From positions 37,501 to 101,500 of the forward strand of contig JAAOOA010000130.1 in the NCBI GenBank assembly GCA_012861695.1: a stretch of DNA of 64,000 bases, in the 5' to 3' direction. The first letter of the stretch is position 1. Each line of letters begins with the position of its first letter. The DNA is from Trematomus loennbergii (taxonomy: Eukaryota > Chordata > Actinopteri > Perciformes > Nototheniidae). This document shows, piece by piece, positions 23,272 to 35,922 of this stretch. Both the position numbers and the translations under genes were made by a program. The notes below the pieces were generated by a model. That model searched no databases. It was not told the origin of the DNA and saw nothing but the letters and a program-made list of their open reading frames with translations.

Positions 23272-26215
23272 AGGGATTCTGATTCTAGTTTAAATCACTT
23301 AGTCTTAACCTTAACTTAACTTAGTCTTAACAGTAACTTAACTTAGTCTTAACAGTAACTTAACTTAGTCTTAACTTAGTCTTAATAGTAACTTAACTTA
23401 GTCTTAACAGTAACTTAACTTAGTCTTAACAGTAACTTCACTTAGTCTCAACCTTAACTTAACTTAGTCTTAACAGTAACTTAACTTAGTCTTAACAGTA
23501 ACTTAACTTAGTCTTAACTTAGTCTTAATAGTAACTTAACTTAGTCTTAACCTTAACTTAACTTAGTTTTAACAGTAACTTAACTTAGTCTTAACCTTAA
23601 CTGAACTTGGTCTTAACAGTTACTAAACTTAACCTTAACTTAGGGATTCTGATTCTAGTTTAAATAACTTAGTCTTAACCTTAACTTAACTTAGTCTTAA
23701 CTTAGTCTTAACAGTAACTTAACTTAGTCTTACCTTAACTTAACTTAGTCTTAACCTTAACTGAACTTGGTCTTAACAGTTACTAAACTTAACCTTAACT
23801 TAGGGATTCTGATTCTAGTTTAAATAACTTAGTCTTAACCTTAACTTAACTTAGTCTTAACCTTAACTTAACTTAGTCTTAACCTTAACTTAACTTAGTC
23901 TTAACCTTAACTGAACTTGGTCTTAAGAGTTACTAAACTTAACCTTAACTTAGGGATTCTGATTCTAGTTTAAATAACTTAGTCTTAACCTTAACTTAAC
24001 TTAGTCTTCACAGTAACTTAACTTAGTCTTAACCTTAACTGAACTTGGTCTTAACAGTTACTAAACTTAACCTTAACTTAGGGATTCTGATTCTAGTTTA
24101 AATAACTTAGTCTTAACCTTAACTTAACTTAGTCTTAACTTAGTCTTAACAGTAACTTAACTTAGTCTTAACTTAGTCTTAACCTTAACTGAACTTGGTC
24201 TTAACAGTTACTAAACTTAACCTTAACTTAGGGATTCTGATTCTAGTTTAAATAACTTAGTCTTAACCTTAACTTAACTTAGTCTCAACTTAGTCTTAAC
24301 AATAACTTAACTTAGTCTTAACTTAGTCTTAACAGTAACTTAACTTAGTCTTAACCTTAACTTAACTTAGTCTTAACCTTAACTGAACTTGGTCTTAAGA
24401 GTTACTAAACTTAACCTTAACTTAGGGATTCTGATTCTAGTTTAAATAACTTAGTCTTAACCTTAACTTAACTTAGTCTTAACAGTAACTTAACTTAGTC
24501 TTAACCTTAACTGAACTTGGTCTTAACAGTTACTAAACTTAACCTTAACTTAGGGATTCTGATTCTAGTTTAAATAACTTAGTCTTAACCTTAACTTAAC
24601 TTAGTCTTAACTTAGTCTTAACAGTAACTTAACTTAGTCTTAAACTTAACTTAACTTAGTCTTAACCTTAACTGAACTTGGTCTTAACAGTTACTAAACT
24701 TAACCTTAACTTAGGATTCTGATTCTAGTTTAAATAACTTAGTCTTAACCTTAACTTAACTTAGTCTTAACTTAGTCTTAACAGTAACTTAACTTAGTCT
24801 TAACCTTAACTTAACTTAGTCTTAACCTTAACTGAACTTGGTCTTAACAGTTAGTAAACTTAACCTTAACTTAGGGATTCTGATTCTAGTTAAATAACTT
24901 AGTCTTAACCTTAACTTAACTTAGTCTCAACTTAGTCTTAACAGTAACTTAACTTAGTCTTAACCTTAACTTAACTTAGTCTTAACCTTAACTGAACTTG
25001 GTCTTAAGAGTTACTAAACTTAACCTTAACTTAGGGATTCTGATTCTAGTTTAAATAACTTAGTCTTAACCTTAACTTAACTTAGTCTTAACAGTAACTT
25101 AACTTAGTCTTAACCTTAACTGAACTTGGTCTTAACAGTTACTAAACTTAACCTTAACTTAGGGATTCTGATTCTAGTTTAAATAACTTAGTCTTAACCT
25201 TAACTTAACTTAGTCTCAACTTAGTCTTAACAGTAACTTAACTTAGTCTTAACCTTAACTGAACTTGGTCTTAACAGTTACTAAACTTAACCTTAACTTA
25301 GGGATTCTGATTCTAGTTTAAATAACTTAGTCTTAACCTTAACTTAACTTAGTCTTAACTTAGTCTTAACAGTAACTTAACTTAGTCTTAACCTTAACTT
25401 AACTTAGTCTTAACCTTAACTGAACTTGGTCTTAACAGTTACTAAACTTAACCTTAACTTAGGGATTCTGATTCTAGTTTAAATAACTTAGTCTTAACCT
25501 TAACTTAACTTAGTCTCAACTTAGTCTTAACAGTAACTTAACTTAGTCTTAACCTTAACTTAACTTAGTCTTAACCTTAACTGAACTTGGTCTTAAGAGT
25601 TACTAAACTTAACCTTAACTTAGGGATTCTGATTCTAGTTTAAATAACTTAGTCTTAACCTTAACTTAACTTAGTCTTAACAGTAACTTAACTTAGTCTT
25701 AACCTTAACTGAACTTGGTCTTAACAGTTACTAAACTTAACCTTAACTTAGGGATTCTGATTCTAGTTTAAATAACTTAGTCTTAACCTTAACTTAACTT
25801 AGTCTCAACTTAGTCTTAACAGTAACTTAACTTAGTCTTAACCTTAACTTAACTTAGTCTTAACCTTAACTGAACTTGGTCTTAAGAGTTACTAAACTTA
25901 ACCTTAACTTAGGGATTCTGATTCTAGTTTAAATAACTTAGTCTTAACCTTAACTTAACTTAGTCTTAACAGTAACTTAACTTAGTCTTAACCTTAACTG
26001 AACTTGGTCTTAACAGTTACTAAACTTAACCTTAACTTAGGGATTCTGATTCTAGTTTAAATAACTTAGTCTTAACAGTAACTTAACTTAGTCTTAACTT
26101 AGTCTTAACAGTAACTTACTCTTAACCTTAACTTAACTTAACTTAGTCTTAACCTTAACTGAACTTGGTCTTAACAGTTACTAAACTTAACCTTAACTTA
26201 GGGATTCTGATTTTG
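23272..26215. repeat. 2.9 kb higher-order satellite (AACTTAGTCTTAACC units)
   Basis: Short subunits such as TTAACTTAGTCTTAACC, with CAGTAAC and CTGAACTTGG variants, are arranged in larger units each opening with GGGATTCTGATTCTAGTTTA. About 19 such openings are seen (for example near 23272, 23643, 23803, 23952, 24082, 25912, 26040, 26201), mostly 127-165 bp apart. Unit lengths cluster near 127 and 160 bp, indicating alternating higher-order forms. No coding frame is present. Confidence 0.93.
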
Positions 26216-27085
26216 ATTCTGATATGTAGAATGGCTCTTTATTACAGTATTATACAATTATAGAATAATATATTATCTTATTTCTATCACTCAGAGATCA
26301 AAAGGAGCATTTTAACGATGTGGTTTGTCAATGAGGAGAGCATGTTATATCAGTGCTGCATCATATCATATATCATGTGTTTTAATATGTAAACACGTAT
26401 AAAAAGCATCATATTTGCCTCCGTATTGTTCTTTCTGTGTCTCTGTATGCACCACATTTACAAAAGCCAATTCCTCTTATGTGTGAACCTCCAGGTAATA
26501 AAGCCAGTTCTGATTCTGAAGAGCAGAAGAACTTCATCCTTTGAACCTAACATGAGTTTCCTTCAATGACCATGTTTATTTGATTAGAAAGAAAACACAC
26601 TGTCTCTGATTTTGTGAAATAATTCAACTGCAAAAAAGTCAAATAAAATGCAACCAGGGAGGAGAAGCTGAGGTGTTGGCGCCCCCTGGTGGTCAATCAC
26701 CGGAACTGGACATATAAAGTTAGACATTAAAAATACTTTAAAAGTGAAATAGAGAAAATAACAATTACAAACAAAATGAAAAATATTATATCAAATACAA
26801 GCAATACAAAATATTATGTAGAAACATTTCCCAATAAATTACATACAGAGAGCGAGAGAGACAGGTAATAACAGATATATATATCGTTTAATTCATTTAA
26901 TATAATATCTTCAGGGTAAACGATGTGTGTCTACCCACAGGAACTCCAACCTGCAGGTAGAGACACAACATCGTTTAATATAATCTAATATACAATTAAA
27001 CTGGTGAACAGCGAGTTGTTTTTGTAGTGTCACTAAAAAGAGAGGTGCTGGATACTGAACTCTGAGGTGCTCCCAATGGCCAACG
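26216..27085. other. Intergenic, LINE tail
   Basis: No gene seen. Near 26490-26520 the sequence AATAAAGCCAGTTCTGATTCTGA looks like a LINE 3' tail. The rest is AT-rich. Confidence 0.5.
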
Positions 27086-27086
27086 G

Positions 27087-27087
27087 T

Positions 27088-27170
<83 letters not shown>

Positions 27171-27211
27171 TGTGTGTGTGTGTGTGAGTATGTGTGTGTG
27201 TGGTTGGTGTG

Positions 27212-27244
<33 letters not shown>

Positions 27245-27275
27245 TATGTGTGTGTGAGTGTGTGTGTGTGTGTGT

Positions 27276-27367
<92 letters not shown>

Positions 27368-27425
27368 TCCGTGTGTGTGTGTGTGTGTGAATGTGTGAAT
27401 GTTGTGTGTGTGTGTGTGAGGCAAG
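27087..27425. repeat. TG microsatellite
   Basis: About 340 bp of TG dinucleotide with scattered TGAG and TTG interruptions. Confidence 0.97.
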
Positions 27426-27690
27426 TCGCGGATTGGTCCAAACGTAAGGGCTCCGCCGACGTTACGTTACGTCACTACACCCGAAATACGTCACTATACC
27501 CAAGAAGTAAACAATGTAAAAAGAGAAATGTCCAACGAGGCGTTCTGGGCAGCAGAGACAGGTCTTCTCTGTGTTAGAGTTTTACTCGCTACAGGGTGCA
27601 CTTTGAGGGTTTGTGACTCTGCAGACTATGCAGAAAAAGCTCCATAACACACAAGGGGTAATAACCAGAAAAGCATGACATGGGACCTTT
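27426..27690. mobile_element. MITE-like repeat, right part
   Basis: The segment ends with GCATGACATGGGACCTTTAA, the inverse of the type of terminus seen at 978. It lies directly between the TG tract and a reappearance of the satellite motif. It contains ACGTCA twice but no gene. Confidence 0.4.
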
Positions 27691-27765
27691 AACTTGGTCT
27701 TAACTAAGTACTTAACAGTCATTTAACTTAGTCTTAACTGTGACTTAACTTAGTCTTCAGTACTG
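27691..27765. repeat. Satellite remnant
   Basis: Several AACTTAGTCTTAAC-like subunits of the 23.3-26.2 kb array recur here, 1.5 kb beyond its end. The intervening DNA therefore probably interrupted or diluted the original array. Confidence 0.7.
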
Positions 27766-27997
27766 TAGTAAAGAGCAGTTCAGACTAAGAGGAACACTGT
27801 TTTTTTAATTCTGTATTCTGCACTGCGTCTTCAAATATAAATGAAATAAGAGTTTTGAATGTTGTGATTTGCCACTAACATAATGTAACCCTCAGGTGAC
27901 GACAGCATCCTGGAGCCTCTGAGTTTCCCGGCAGCCGCCTGATGCTCCCGGTGTCCCCGGTGAGGAGCTGCTGTCTGTCTCTTCTGTCCCGACTCAG

Positions 27998-28120
27998 AGA
28001 GACAGAAAGACGTCCTCCTCAAACACCTGCTGCTGGAGCACAAGCTGGTCATCGCAGACGTCAAACTCATCGCTGACCTCCCAAAGTACGAGCTGCAGCT
28101 GGAGATCAAACTCAGGGATA
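27998..28120 (+). other. Exon-like fragment, unrecognised
   Basis: After CCCGACTCAG the + strand reads RQKDVLLKHLLLEHKLVIAD followed by VKLIADLPKYELQLEIKLRD, a charged helical sequence unlike the surrounding repeats. It stops soon after at a repeat boundary near 28130. It may be an orphan exon from a host gene or a retrotransposed piece; no family is recognised. Confidence 0.3.
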
Positions 28121-28129
28121 GAATAGAAC

Positions 28130-28536
28130 ATATCTTTATTGTCATCATACAAAGTACAACGACATTTCTTTGGCAACTCTCACTGCAGTAACAAATAGAC
28201 ACAAATAAATGAATCAGAGGTGAAAGCAGAGGTCGTAGCGATGACAGCGCAACGAGATAACACTCAATGTCAATGTGCATATTTACTCAGTCTAAATACA
28301 TGAAATGTACAGAAGTGTATGAATGTAGTGTGTTTCTAACTGTGTGTTTCTAAAGGCTGATAGGAACCAAAGGATGCAGTAGAATAGCCCTAAATATTTG
28401 TAAATAGTGGCTGCAGTCTTTGAGATGAAATGAATGTGGAGAATGTTCCTGTCTGCAGTTTGTGATGAAGCAAACAGCAGAGAGCTAGCCGGCTGTGCTA
28501 GTATTTGATTGATTTGTTTATTCCACACATGGCAGG
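28130..28536. mobile_element. Older repeat serving as BEL target
   Basis: It opens with a TCTTTATTGTCATCATACAA motif common at ends of fish interspersed repeats. It continues after the BEL element at 34919 (TATTTGAAAACAAAACATG), so the retrotransposon split an existing sequence. No gene. Confidence 0.4.
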
Positions 28537-28926
28537 TGTAGGAGCCACATTTGAAGTAGTAGTTTCTGTGTTTATTACGGGACATGTTTTTGAGTCACTT
28601 TAGGTGGTGGGCGTGTCTAAGGATGGTGTGGTGACGTTTGCTGTTATATCCGGTTGCTTTTACCTGCACATTTTGTGATAGATGGAGGGGGAGTGAACTG
28701 GAGAAGGACAATTTTTGTTGACCGCACGCACCCACGCACGCACGCACGGACGCATGCACACATGCACGCATAAGATACATATGGATATGGACTATTGAAC
28801 TTTTGCTAAGAAAATAAAAGGTCAAACGCATACTGTTTGGAAAGACTGAGTTTTTGCGCGTCCACAGTGTTTTTTCTCTTGTTTAGTCCCTCGCGGCACT
28901 TTGTTTGAAAGTTTACTGCCGCAATA
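28537..28926 (+). repeat. BEL 5' LTR
   Basis: 390 bp, starts TGTAGGAGCCAC and ends GCCGCAATA. It contains a run of CACG/CGCA units (about 28725-28765) and AATAAA at 28812. The following leader (28927-29311) shows no recognised primer-binding site. Confidence 0.93.
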
Positions 28927-29311
28927 TTAAGTCAACAAAAAGACTTGTACCACAGCGTGGATCTACGGAAATCGAGGATATATACGGGGATTCCTAGGAT
29001 CGAGCTGGAACGCTGTGGAATTAAAAGGAAACATTGAAACGCCGTTATCGCCGCTGTATTGGAGAGCGGTTTAAGGAAACTAACTTCAGCGTGCTGCCGC
29101 GGGAGGATAAAGACTGACGGACAATCCACACAGCAAGGAGCGAGCGGTATGTAACTTCTTCATTCATGCTGTGTAAATGTTTGTTTGAACACAGTGTGAA
29201 TAAGTTACTGCTGCGTGTCCATTGGGGACTGACTTTTGCTTGCGTGTGGTGGTTTGTGCCGCTAGAGGTTGTCTATTGTCGGCAGCAGTGATTTACTGAG
29301 CGTTTGGCTGT

Positions 29312-32300
29312 GTGGATTGGAGCATTTGTTGTTCATTCATTAAAACATTAAAGGGATATGTCAATAATGGATCAAATTCAGATGTCAATGTGGCAAAAAT
29401 GGATGAACAGAAGAGAGAGTCGATACTCACTGCCAAGGCTTTGGCAAATAAAATGGAAAAGCTCCAAAAGGAACGTCAATCAAAGGTTCACAAAATGAAA
29501 AGTGTGATTAAGACAATGAAGGATCTCATGCAAAGGGATGACAACGCCTCACAAATACAAACTCAACTTGAGCATTTAATTCAACTGGTTAAAGAAACCA
29601 CCCTGTTACACAAGTCTGTAATTCCTCTTCTTCCTGCAGACGAACAGGAAAAACAAAATGTATGGTTTGCCAAGACACTGAAATACAATAATGGATTTAT
29701 CGACGATGTCAAGCAATGGCTTTCTGAAACTGGGAAACAACCGAGCAGCACCATTGCACATGTTCCCTCAATTGAGATATCTGATGAACACCAACAAAGT
29801 ATGTCTCATGTTTCAAAACACTCTGGGAGAAATGTTGAAACTTCTGAAGCACAAGATGAAATAAAACCAAGCGACAGTGTTTCAAACATAGGAAGCATTG
29901 GGTCTCGCAAGCGGAGCTCTGCTGGAACCAGGTCCAGTGTTTCAACTACATCATCATGCACCAAAGCTGAGGCTGACATGGCCGCTCTCTTGGCACGACA
30001 AAGGTTATTAAAAGACAAACATGCATTGGATGAACAAGAGGAAGAGCAAGAGGAAGAGCTCAGGAAAAAGAGGAAGAGCTCAGAAAAAGAAGGAAGAGCT
30101 CAGGAAAAAGAGGGAGCAACTGGAAATGGAAGTGGAAATAGCGCATCAAGGGCTAAAATGAATGTGCTAAGACGCTCTGGAAGGTCTCGTGCTGCAAGTG
30201 ACACATCTGTGAGTCCCAATGGCATGCATTCTTATTTGGAAAGGGGACGAAAGGAAGCCATACTCAGTGCTGGAGCAAAAACATTTGTGCCTGACACAAA
30301 CAGGCCTACAGGTGGTCAGTCTGACGTACAGTTTTTGCACAGAGAACATGAAGCAGAATATGGACATCTGCAACATCAAGCCACAAGAAGCTCAGAGGCC
30401 AATATACATCAAAGTTCATCACAATCACATCCACAGTTACAGCAACAAAGCAATCACCCAGCAGCACCGGCACCAAGCAGCAGTGCTCAGAATCCTTTAA
30501 TTAATGTCTTGGAAAGACAAAATGAAATAACATCCATGTTGGTTCAGCAACAGTCTCTTTCTTTTCTGCCTAAAAGAGAAATTCAGATTTTTGATGGCTC
30601 TCCGTTTCAATATCAAGCATTCATAAGAGCTTTTGAGCACAGCATTGAGGAGAAGACTCACAACCCTAAAGACTGCCTGTATTTTCTCGAACAGTACACC
30701 AGGGGGCAGCCTTTGGAGCTTGTCAGAAGCTGTCAGCATATGGCCCATGACAGAGGATATGCCAAAGCAAAGGCTTTGCTACAGGAGCATTTTGGTAATG
30801 CACAGAAAATTGTTTCGGCCTACATGGAAAAGGCTCTTTCATGGCAGCCAATAAAAGTAGAAGATGTGCGAGCTCTGCAAGCTTACGGTCTCTTTCTGAG
30901 AGGATGCTGCAACGTCATGGAAGAGTTTGAATACATGTGTGAGTTGAACATGCCTAGCAATATGCTAGCCATCATAAAAAAGTTGCCCTACAAATATAGG
31001 GACAAATGGAGAACTCTGGCCTATGACTTACAGAAAAGGCAGGGCCGGAGAGCTACATTCATGGATATTGTTAATTTCATTGAAAGACAGGTGGATATTG
31101 TGAGCGATCCACTGTTTGGAGATATACAGGATACTCCACCAGCAGCCAACAAAGATGTGAGGAAAGCTAAGTTTGAACCTCGTTCAAGGATGAGGGGAAG
31201 CAGCTTTGCTACTACTATTACGACAGCGGAAAAGAAAGTGGAACCTGAAATAAGAATGAAGGAGAGAGGCTCACTAGGTACAAGTGTTTGCCTGTTTTGT
31301 GGAGGTAGACATATACTGGATCTGTGTTTTCAACTGGAAAGAAAGGCTCATAGTGAGAAAATCGCTTTCTTAAGGGAACACGGTGTGTGTTTTGGATGCT
31401 TGTGTATTGGGCACATGAGTAAAGACTGTAGGAAACGCCTCTCGTGCAAAGTATGCAGTCTGAAGCACCCAAGCATACTTCATATCTATCAGAAAGAGAA
31501 AGAAACTGACACAATGCAAGCTAAAGGAAAAGCTATAAGCAGTGCTCTTATCTCCGTTCAGTCCAGTGGTCTTACAGGGGCCGGTGAGCCAGATTGTACT
31601 CTCTCCATAGTGCCTATTCAAGTAAAGTCTAAGAAGGGACATGAAACATTCCTAACATATGCCTTCCTGGATCCTGGGAGCTCAGCATCATTCTGCACGG
31701 AGCGGCTGATGAACAAACTGAATCTCAGGGGAAGAAGAACAGACATTCTCCTTCGGACAATGGGTCAGGAGAAAATAGTTGGAAGTCACATTGTTTCTGA
31801 CCTGCATGTGGCTGGATTAGACAGCAGTCATTATTGTGAGCTGCCTGACACCTACACCCAGAAAACTATGCCAGTTCATCGAGGCAACATTCCTCGGCAG
31901 AAAGACCTTCAGAGATGGCCTCACCTGAAACATGTAATGATTACTGAGATTGATTCAGATGTGGACCTGTTGATTGGGACTAATGTTCCTGAGGCACTGG
32001 AGCCATGGGAAGTTATTCGGAGTGTAGACGGGGGCCCATATGCAGTCAAAACTATGCTGGGTTGGACTGTCAATGGACCTCTCAGAGGAGACAGGAGTAG
32101 TGAAATGACTTGTGGACAGCCAGATGTCACTGTCAATAGGATATCTGTTGCAAACCTTGAAGATCTGTGGAAGCAGCAGCTAAAGGCTGATTTCCCTGAA
32201 TGCAGTCAGGATGAGCAGATGGGACCGTCAAGAGAGGACTGTCACTTTATGGAGTACGTCACAAAGTCTGCTAAGTTGATGGATGGCCATTACTGCATTG

Positions 32301-32593
32301 GCTTACCTTTAAGGAAAAGGGATGTTAGTATGCCAAACAACAGGAGAGTAGCAGAACAACGTACACTGAGCCTCAAGAGAAGGTTTGATAAAGATGCTTC
32401 ATTTCATGCTGATTACACCGCTTTCATGAATGACATCCTTTCAAAGGGCTATGCAGAGAAAGTGCAAGTTGTGGATCTGGAACGCAGTGACGGCAGGGTA
32501 TGGTATATACCACACCATGGTGTATACCACCCAAAGAAGAAAAGATCAGGGTCGTATTTGACTGTGCAGCTACATTCCAGGGAACATCGCTGA
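29312..32593 (+). CDS. BEL gag-protease and start of pol
   Basis: 1093 codons. The likely true start is the Met at 29399 (MDEQKRES), since the first 29 residues look like leader. Residues ~30-110 are coiled coil, and ~225-265 are a Lys/Glu-rich segment. The gag core begins near residue 400 (a BEL-type DUF1759 region). Two zinc-binding clusters appear as [13 protein letters not shown] and [14 protein letters not shown] (about residues 659-709). A DUF1758-type aspartic protease follows, with [10 protein letters not shown] (near 31667). The frame runs into the start of RT ([11 protein letters not shown]) and is then lost to a one-base shift near 32535, ending at 32593 out of frame. Confidence 0.9.
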   Translation: MDWSICCSFIKTLKGYVNNGSNSDVNVAKMDEQKRESILTAKALANKMEKLQKERQSKVHKMKSVIKTMKDLMQRDDNASQIQTQLEHLIQLVKETTLLHKSVIPLLPADEQEKQNVWFAKTLKYNNGFIDDVKQWLSETGKQPSSTIAHVPSIEISDEHQQSMSHVSKHSGRNVETSEAQDEIKPSDSVSNIGSIGSRKRSSAGTRSSVSTTSSCTKAEADMAALLARQRLLKDKHALDEQEEEQEEELRKKRKSSEKEGRAQEKEGATGNGSGNSASRAKMNVLRRSGRSRAASDTSVSPNGMHSYLERGRKEAILSAGAKTFVPDTNRPTGGQSDVQFLHREHEAEYGHLQHQATRSSEANIHQSSSQSHPQLQQQSNHPAAPAPSSSAQNPLINVLERQNEITSMLVQQQSLSFLPKREIQIFDGSPFQYQAFIRAFEHSIEEKTHNPKDCLYFLEQYTRGQPLELVRSCQHMAHDRGYAKAKALLQEHFGNAQKIVSAYMEKALSWQPIKVEDVRALQAYGLFLRGCCNVMEEFEYMCELNMPSNMLAIIKKLPYKYRDKWRTLAYDLQKRQGRRATFMDIVNFIERQVDIVSDPLFGDIQDTPPAANKDVRKAKFEPRSRMRGSSFATTITTAEKKVEPEIRMKERGSLGTSVCLFCGGRHILDLCFQLERKAHSEKIAFLREHGVCFGCLCIGHMSKDCRKRLSCKVCSLKHPSILHIYQKEKETDTMQAKGKAISSALISVQSSGLTGAGEPDCTLSIVPIQVKSKKGHETFLTYAFLDPGSSASFCTERLMNKLNLRGRRTDILLRTMGQEKIVGSHIVSDLHVAGLDSSHYCELPDTYTQKTMPVHRGNIPRQKDLQRWPHLKHVMITEIDSDVDLLIGTNVPEALEPWEVIRSVDGGPYAVKTMLGWTVNGPLRGDRSSEMTCGQPDVTVNRISVANLEDLWKQQLKADFPECSQDEQMGPSREDCHFMEYVTKSAKLMDGHYCIGLPLRKRDVSMPNNRRVAEQRTLSLKRRFDKDASFHADYTAFMNDILSKGYAEKVQVVDLERSDGRVWYIPHHGVYHPKKKRSGSYLTVQLHSREHR

Positions 32594-34116
32594 ATGCGCA
32601 GCTCCTACAGGGACCAGATCTTACCAGCACACTGGTTGGAGTCATGACAAGATTCAGAAAGGAACCTGTTGTACTCATGGCAGACATTGAAGCCATGTTT
32701 CATCAGGTTCGAGTACCAGCTGAGGATTCAGATCTGTTGAGGTTTCTCTGGTGGCCAAATGGAGATCATCATCAGAACTTAGAAGAGCACAGAATGGTTG
32801 CACATCTGTTTGGAGCTACATCGTCGCCAAGTTGTGCTAGTTTTGCCCTTAGAAAGTGTGCAGAGGACCATCGGGAGCAGTTCAGCCCCAAAGTAATCAA
32901 CACTGTCCTGCACAATTTCTATGTTGATGATTGTCTAACATCTGTGGTCTCAGAGGAGGAGGCAGTGGCACTCTATCATGACCTTTGTGCACTTTGTGCT
33001 CAAGGGGGTTTTCATCTCACAAAGTGGATTAGCAACAGACGTACCGTGCTTGCTGCTATACCTTCGATGGAGAGAGCGAAAGAAGTTAAGGATCTGGACT
33101 TGGATAATGACACACTCCCTGTGGAAAGAGCATTGGGCGTACAGTGGTGTGTTGAGTCAGATGTCTTTAAGTTCAAGATCATGATCAAGGACAAACCCAT
33201 AACCAGAAGAGGGATCCTTTCCATGGTCAGCTCAATCTTTGACCCATTAGGAATATTGGCACCTGTGGTCCTATCAGCCAAGATGATTCTTCAAGACTTG
33301 TGCAGAAGGGAACTTGGTTGGGATGATATTATACCAGCCTCAGCTGCACAAGAGTGGAAAAGTTGGCTGAAGGAGCTCTGCAATCTCGAAGAGTTTAAAG
33401 TTGACAGATGCCTAAAACCGGTGGATTTTGGGGAAGTGACCTCTGCTCAGCTACACCACTTTGCAGATGCAAGTGAAGACGGCTATGGAACAGTGACTTA
33501 CCTGTTATTACATAACATCAAAGGACAAGTGCACTGTGTCTTCATTATGGGAAAAGCTAGAGTGGCCCCATTGAAACCAATAACCATCCCTCGAATGGAA
33601 TTGACGGCTGCCGTGGTTGCAAGTCGTATGGACAAGATGTGTAGGAAGGAGCTGCAAATGCAACTTAAAGACTCCATCTTTTGGACTGATAGTACTTCCG
33701 TATTAAAGTACATCAGTAATGAGACCTTAAGGTTTCGTACATTCGTCGCAAACAGGGTTTCAAAAATACGCAGTGTATCAAATCCATCTCAGTGGAGATA
33801 TGTTCCCACCGCAAGCAATCCTGCCGACTGGGCTTCCAGGGGAGTCAAAGTGGAAACGCTCCTGAAAGATGACACATGGGTGTCTGGACCTCAGTTTCTC
33901 ACTGGACCTGAAGAACAGTGGCCTGTGAACCCTGATGGCTCTGAAATGGCACCAGAAGACCCTGAGGTCAAGATAAGTCTGAATGTGAACGCTGTGCAGG
34001 TTGAAAAAGAGATGGATGCTGTAACCCGATTGATCAATCACTTCTCTTCTTGGATCCACCTGAAGAAGACGGTTGGTTGGATCCTTAGGTTGAAAAACCT
34101 GCTGCTGTGCTCATAG
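32536..34116 (+). pseudogene. BEL pol: reverse transcriptase and RNase H, C-terminally broken
   Basis: It continues the polyprotein in the next frame from about 32536 with [15 protein letters not shown] and LLQGPDLT, both typical of BEL RT. The catalytic YVDD is at 32920-32931, and [10 protein letters not shown] follows. The Pao-type RNase H region begins near 33440 ([12 protein letters not shown]) and includes [13 protein letters not shown] and [12 protein letters not shown]. The frame ends shortly after the linker to integrase ([17 protein letters not shown]) at 34116. The integrase HHCC and DDE domains expected next are absent. Confidence 0.9.
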
Positions 34117-34280
34117 TCGATGACTCAGCACCTCGCAACTCATGGCTTACAGGAAGGATTGTACAAACCATTCCAGACAGAAGAGGACTTGTACGTCAGG
34201 TGCGAGTGAAGACAAAAACTAGCTATCTGGACAGGCCTATCACAAAGATCTGCCTTCTACAGGAAGCAGAAGAGCCGTGA
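34107..34280 (+). pseudogene. BEL pol C-terminal tail (DUF5641-like)
   Basis: In a different frame this short stretch reads [18 protein letters not shown] and RQVRVKTKTSYLDRPITK, the conserved C-terminal domain after integrase in BEL/Pao proteins. It directly abuts the RNase H-linker end, so the integrase-coding DNA was removed by one internal deletion with its junction near 34100. Confidence 0.85.
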
Positions 34281-34524
34281 GGAAATTAGTGGGTTATTGA
34301 ACTTCATAGACCTTGACATTGACGTTTTTTCTGACTTTTTACCAAGTGATAGTAAAGATCACTCCTTCATAGGCTAACAAACTATATATTTTTCTTTTTT
34401 GCCTAAAGAAGAAAAGGACACTTTAACAAAGGACGTTTTTATCCTTAAAAGTTTTTTCCTTGATTGTCTCCTACATCATTTTTCAGTTGTGTAATTATTA
34501 TGTTGATATAATTAGGGGCCGGAA

Positions 34525-34913
34525 TGTAGGAGCCACATTTGAAGTAGTAGTTTCTGTGTTTATTACGGGACATGTTTTTGAGTCACTTTAGGTGGTGGGC
34601 GTGTCAAAGGATTGTGTGGTGACGTTTGCTGGTTATATCCGGTTGCTTTTACCTGCACATTTTGTGATAGATGGAGGGGGAGTGAACTGGAGAAGGACAA
34701 TTTTTGTTGACCGCACGCACCCACGCACGCACGCACGGACGCATGCACACATGCACGCATAATACATATGGATATGGACTATTGAACTTTTGCTAAGAAA
34801 ATAAAAGGTCAAACGCATACTGTTTGGAAAGACTGAGTTTTTGCGCGTCCACAGTGTTTTTTCTCTTGTTTAGTCCCTCGCGGCACTTTGTTTGAAAGTT
34901 TACTGCCGCAATA
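34525..34913 (+). repeat. BEL 3' LTR
   Basis: 389 bp, nearly identical to the 5' LTR; differences are C/A and G/T substitutions near 34600, one added G, and loss of GA near 34762. It is followed by the GCAGG target duplication. 34281-34524 is untranslated element sequence. Confidence 0.93.
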
Positions 34914-34918
34914 GCAGG

Positions 34919-35491
34919 TATTTGAAAACAAAACATGTACACTTGTATTCTTTTCCTTTTATAGCGCATGGTGGAAAGGAGCAGGGAGAAGAAACTCTTA
35001 TTTGACCTGCCTCTTCAAAACCAAAACAAAATGAACTAACCATTCAAAAGTCAAATCAAAGCAATATTCTTTCAGTCACAGCTGCTTACAAATACTGAGC
35101 CATAAAGCCAGAACAGAATCAACTCCATCCTGTCTCATGATTGATCTCCATTAGATGGCAGCACTTCATATTCATATTCTGAGTCTGTGTTTTCCTCAGT
35201 AACATTTCTGCTGATATTTACAGCTGTATCTATGAAGGAACATCTCCTCAATGTGTGACTTGATCTCAAGACTATTTAAGAGTTGTTTGGTGTAAAGGTT
35301 TCATTTGTTTCACATCATGTTGTGACTTTGTAAGGATGCAGTGAAAGCATGAAGCAGCTCCTACAGCACTGTACTTTATCTCAGAACATTTCAGACTTAT
35401 TTCTGCAATCTTTTTTAAATTAATCTCAGAGAAGTCTTTCAAATGTCTTTTTTGTAAATACACAAAATGTCTTGTACATTTGTGACTTTAT
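34919..35491. other. Intergenic, nothing further recognised
   Basis: The start is the right half of the repeat that BEL entered. Beyond about 35030 there is AT-rich sequence without gene or repeat terminus. Confidence 0.5.
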
Positions 35492-35922
35492 TTAACCTGT
35501 TAAGCCCCAAGCATGTTTTTCAGGTTTCAGGCTTGAAAATGACATGCCCAGAACAAATGACTATATCTTCACTTCTAAAAGGGGTACATTAATAATCTTT
35601 TTTCTCAAAGCAATGATAAACCTGTGAGTTGGATGTAGAATCAATATAGATGTTTTTTTTAAAGTAAATTCAGATTGAACATTGTAAAAAACTGTAAATT
35701 ATAGTTTCCGTCCAAAAACAAAACATTGCTTATAGTGAAAACCACCCATGAATGATGGGATAGTAGACTAAAAGCTTTAGGAATCCAAACTAAAACATAT
35801 AATAAGTACCGTGTATCAAGATTGATGCAAAACAAGTGAAATTTGACCTTTTTAGGGAGATTTAGAAAAAACAAAACCCACCTCTGGGGTCATTTGGGTA
35901 TATTTGCCATATCTCTGGAACC

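Larger units (their letters stand above)
28537..34913 (+). mobile_element. BEL/Pao LTR retrotransposon, integrase core deleted
   Basis: Two LTRs (28537-28926 and 34525-34913) enclose gag-pol. The 5 bp GCAGG is duplicated at 28532-28536 and 34914-34918. Domain order is gag with coiled coil, zinc knuckles, aspartic protease, reverse transcriptase, RNase H and a C-terminal tail, which is the BEL/Pao plan. The LTRs differ by only two substitutions and two small indels, so the insertion is recent. The integrase zinc-binding and catalytic core is missing, and one frameshift separates protease from RT, so this copy cannot act alone. A purine-rich AGGGGCCGGAA directly precedes the 3' LTR and could be the polypurine tract. 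Confidence 0.93.

Noticed and set aside
23272..26215. Telomere-like motifs (one TTAGGG per larger unit)
   Set aside because: TTAGGG arises only at the junction CTTAGGGATTC; there is no tandem TTAGGG run.
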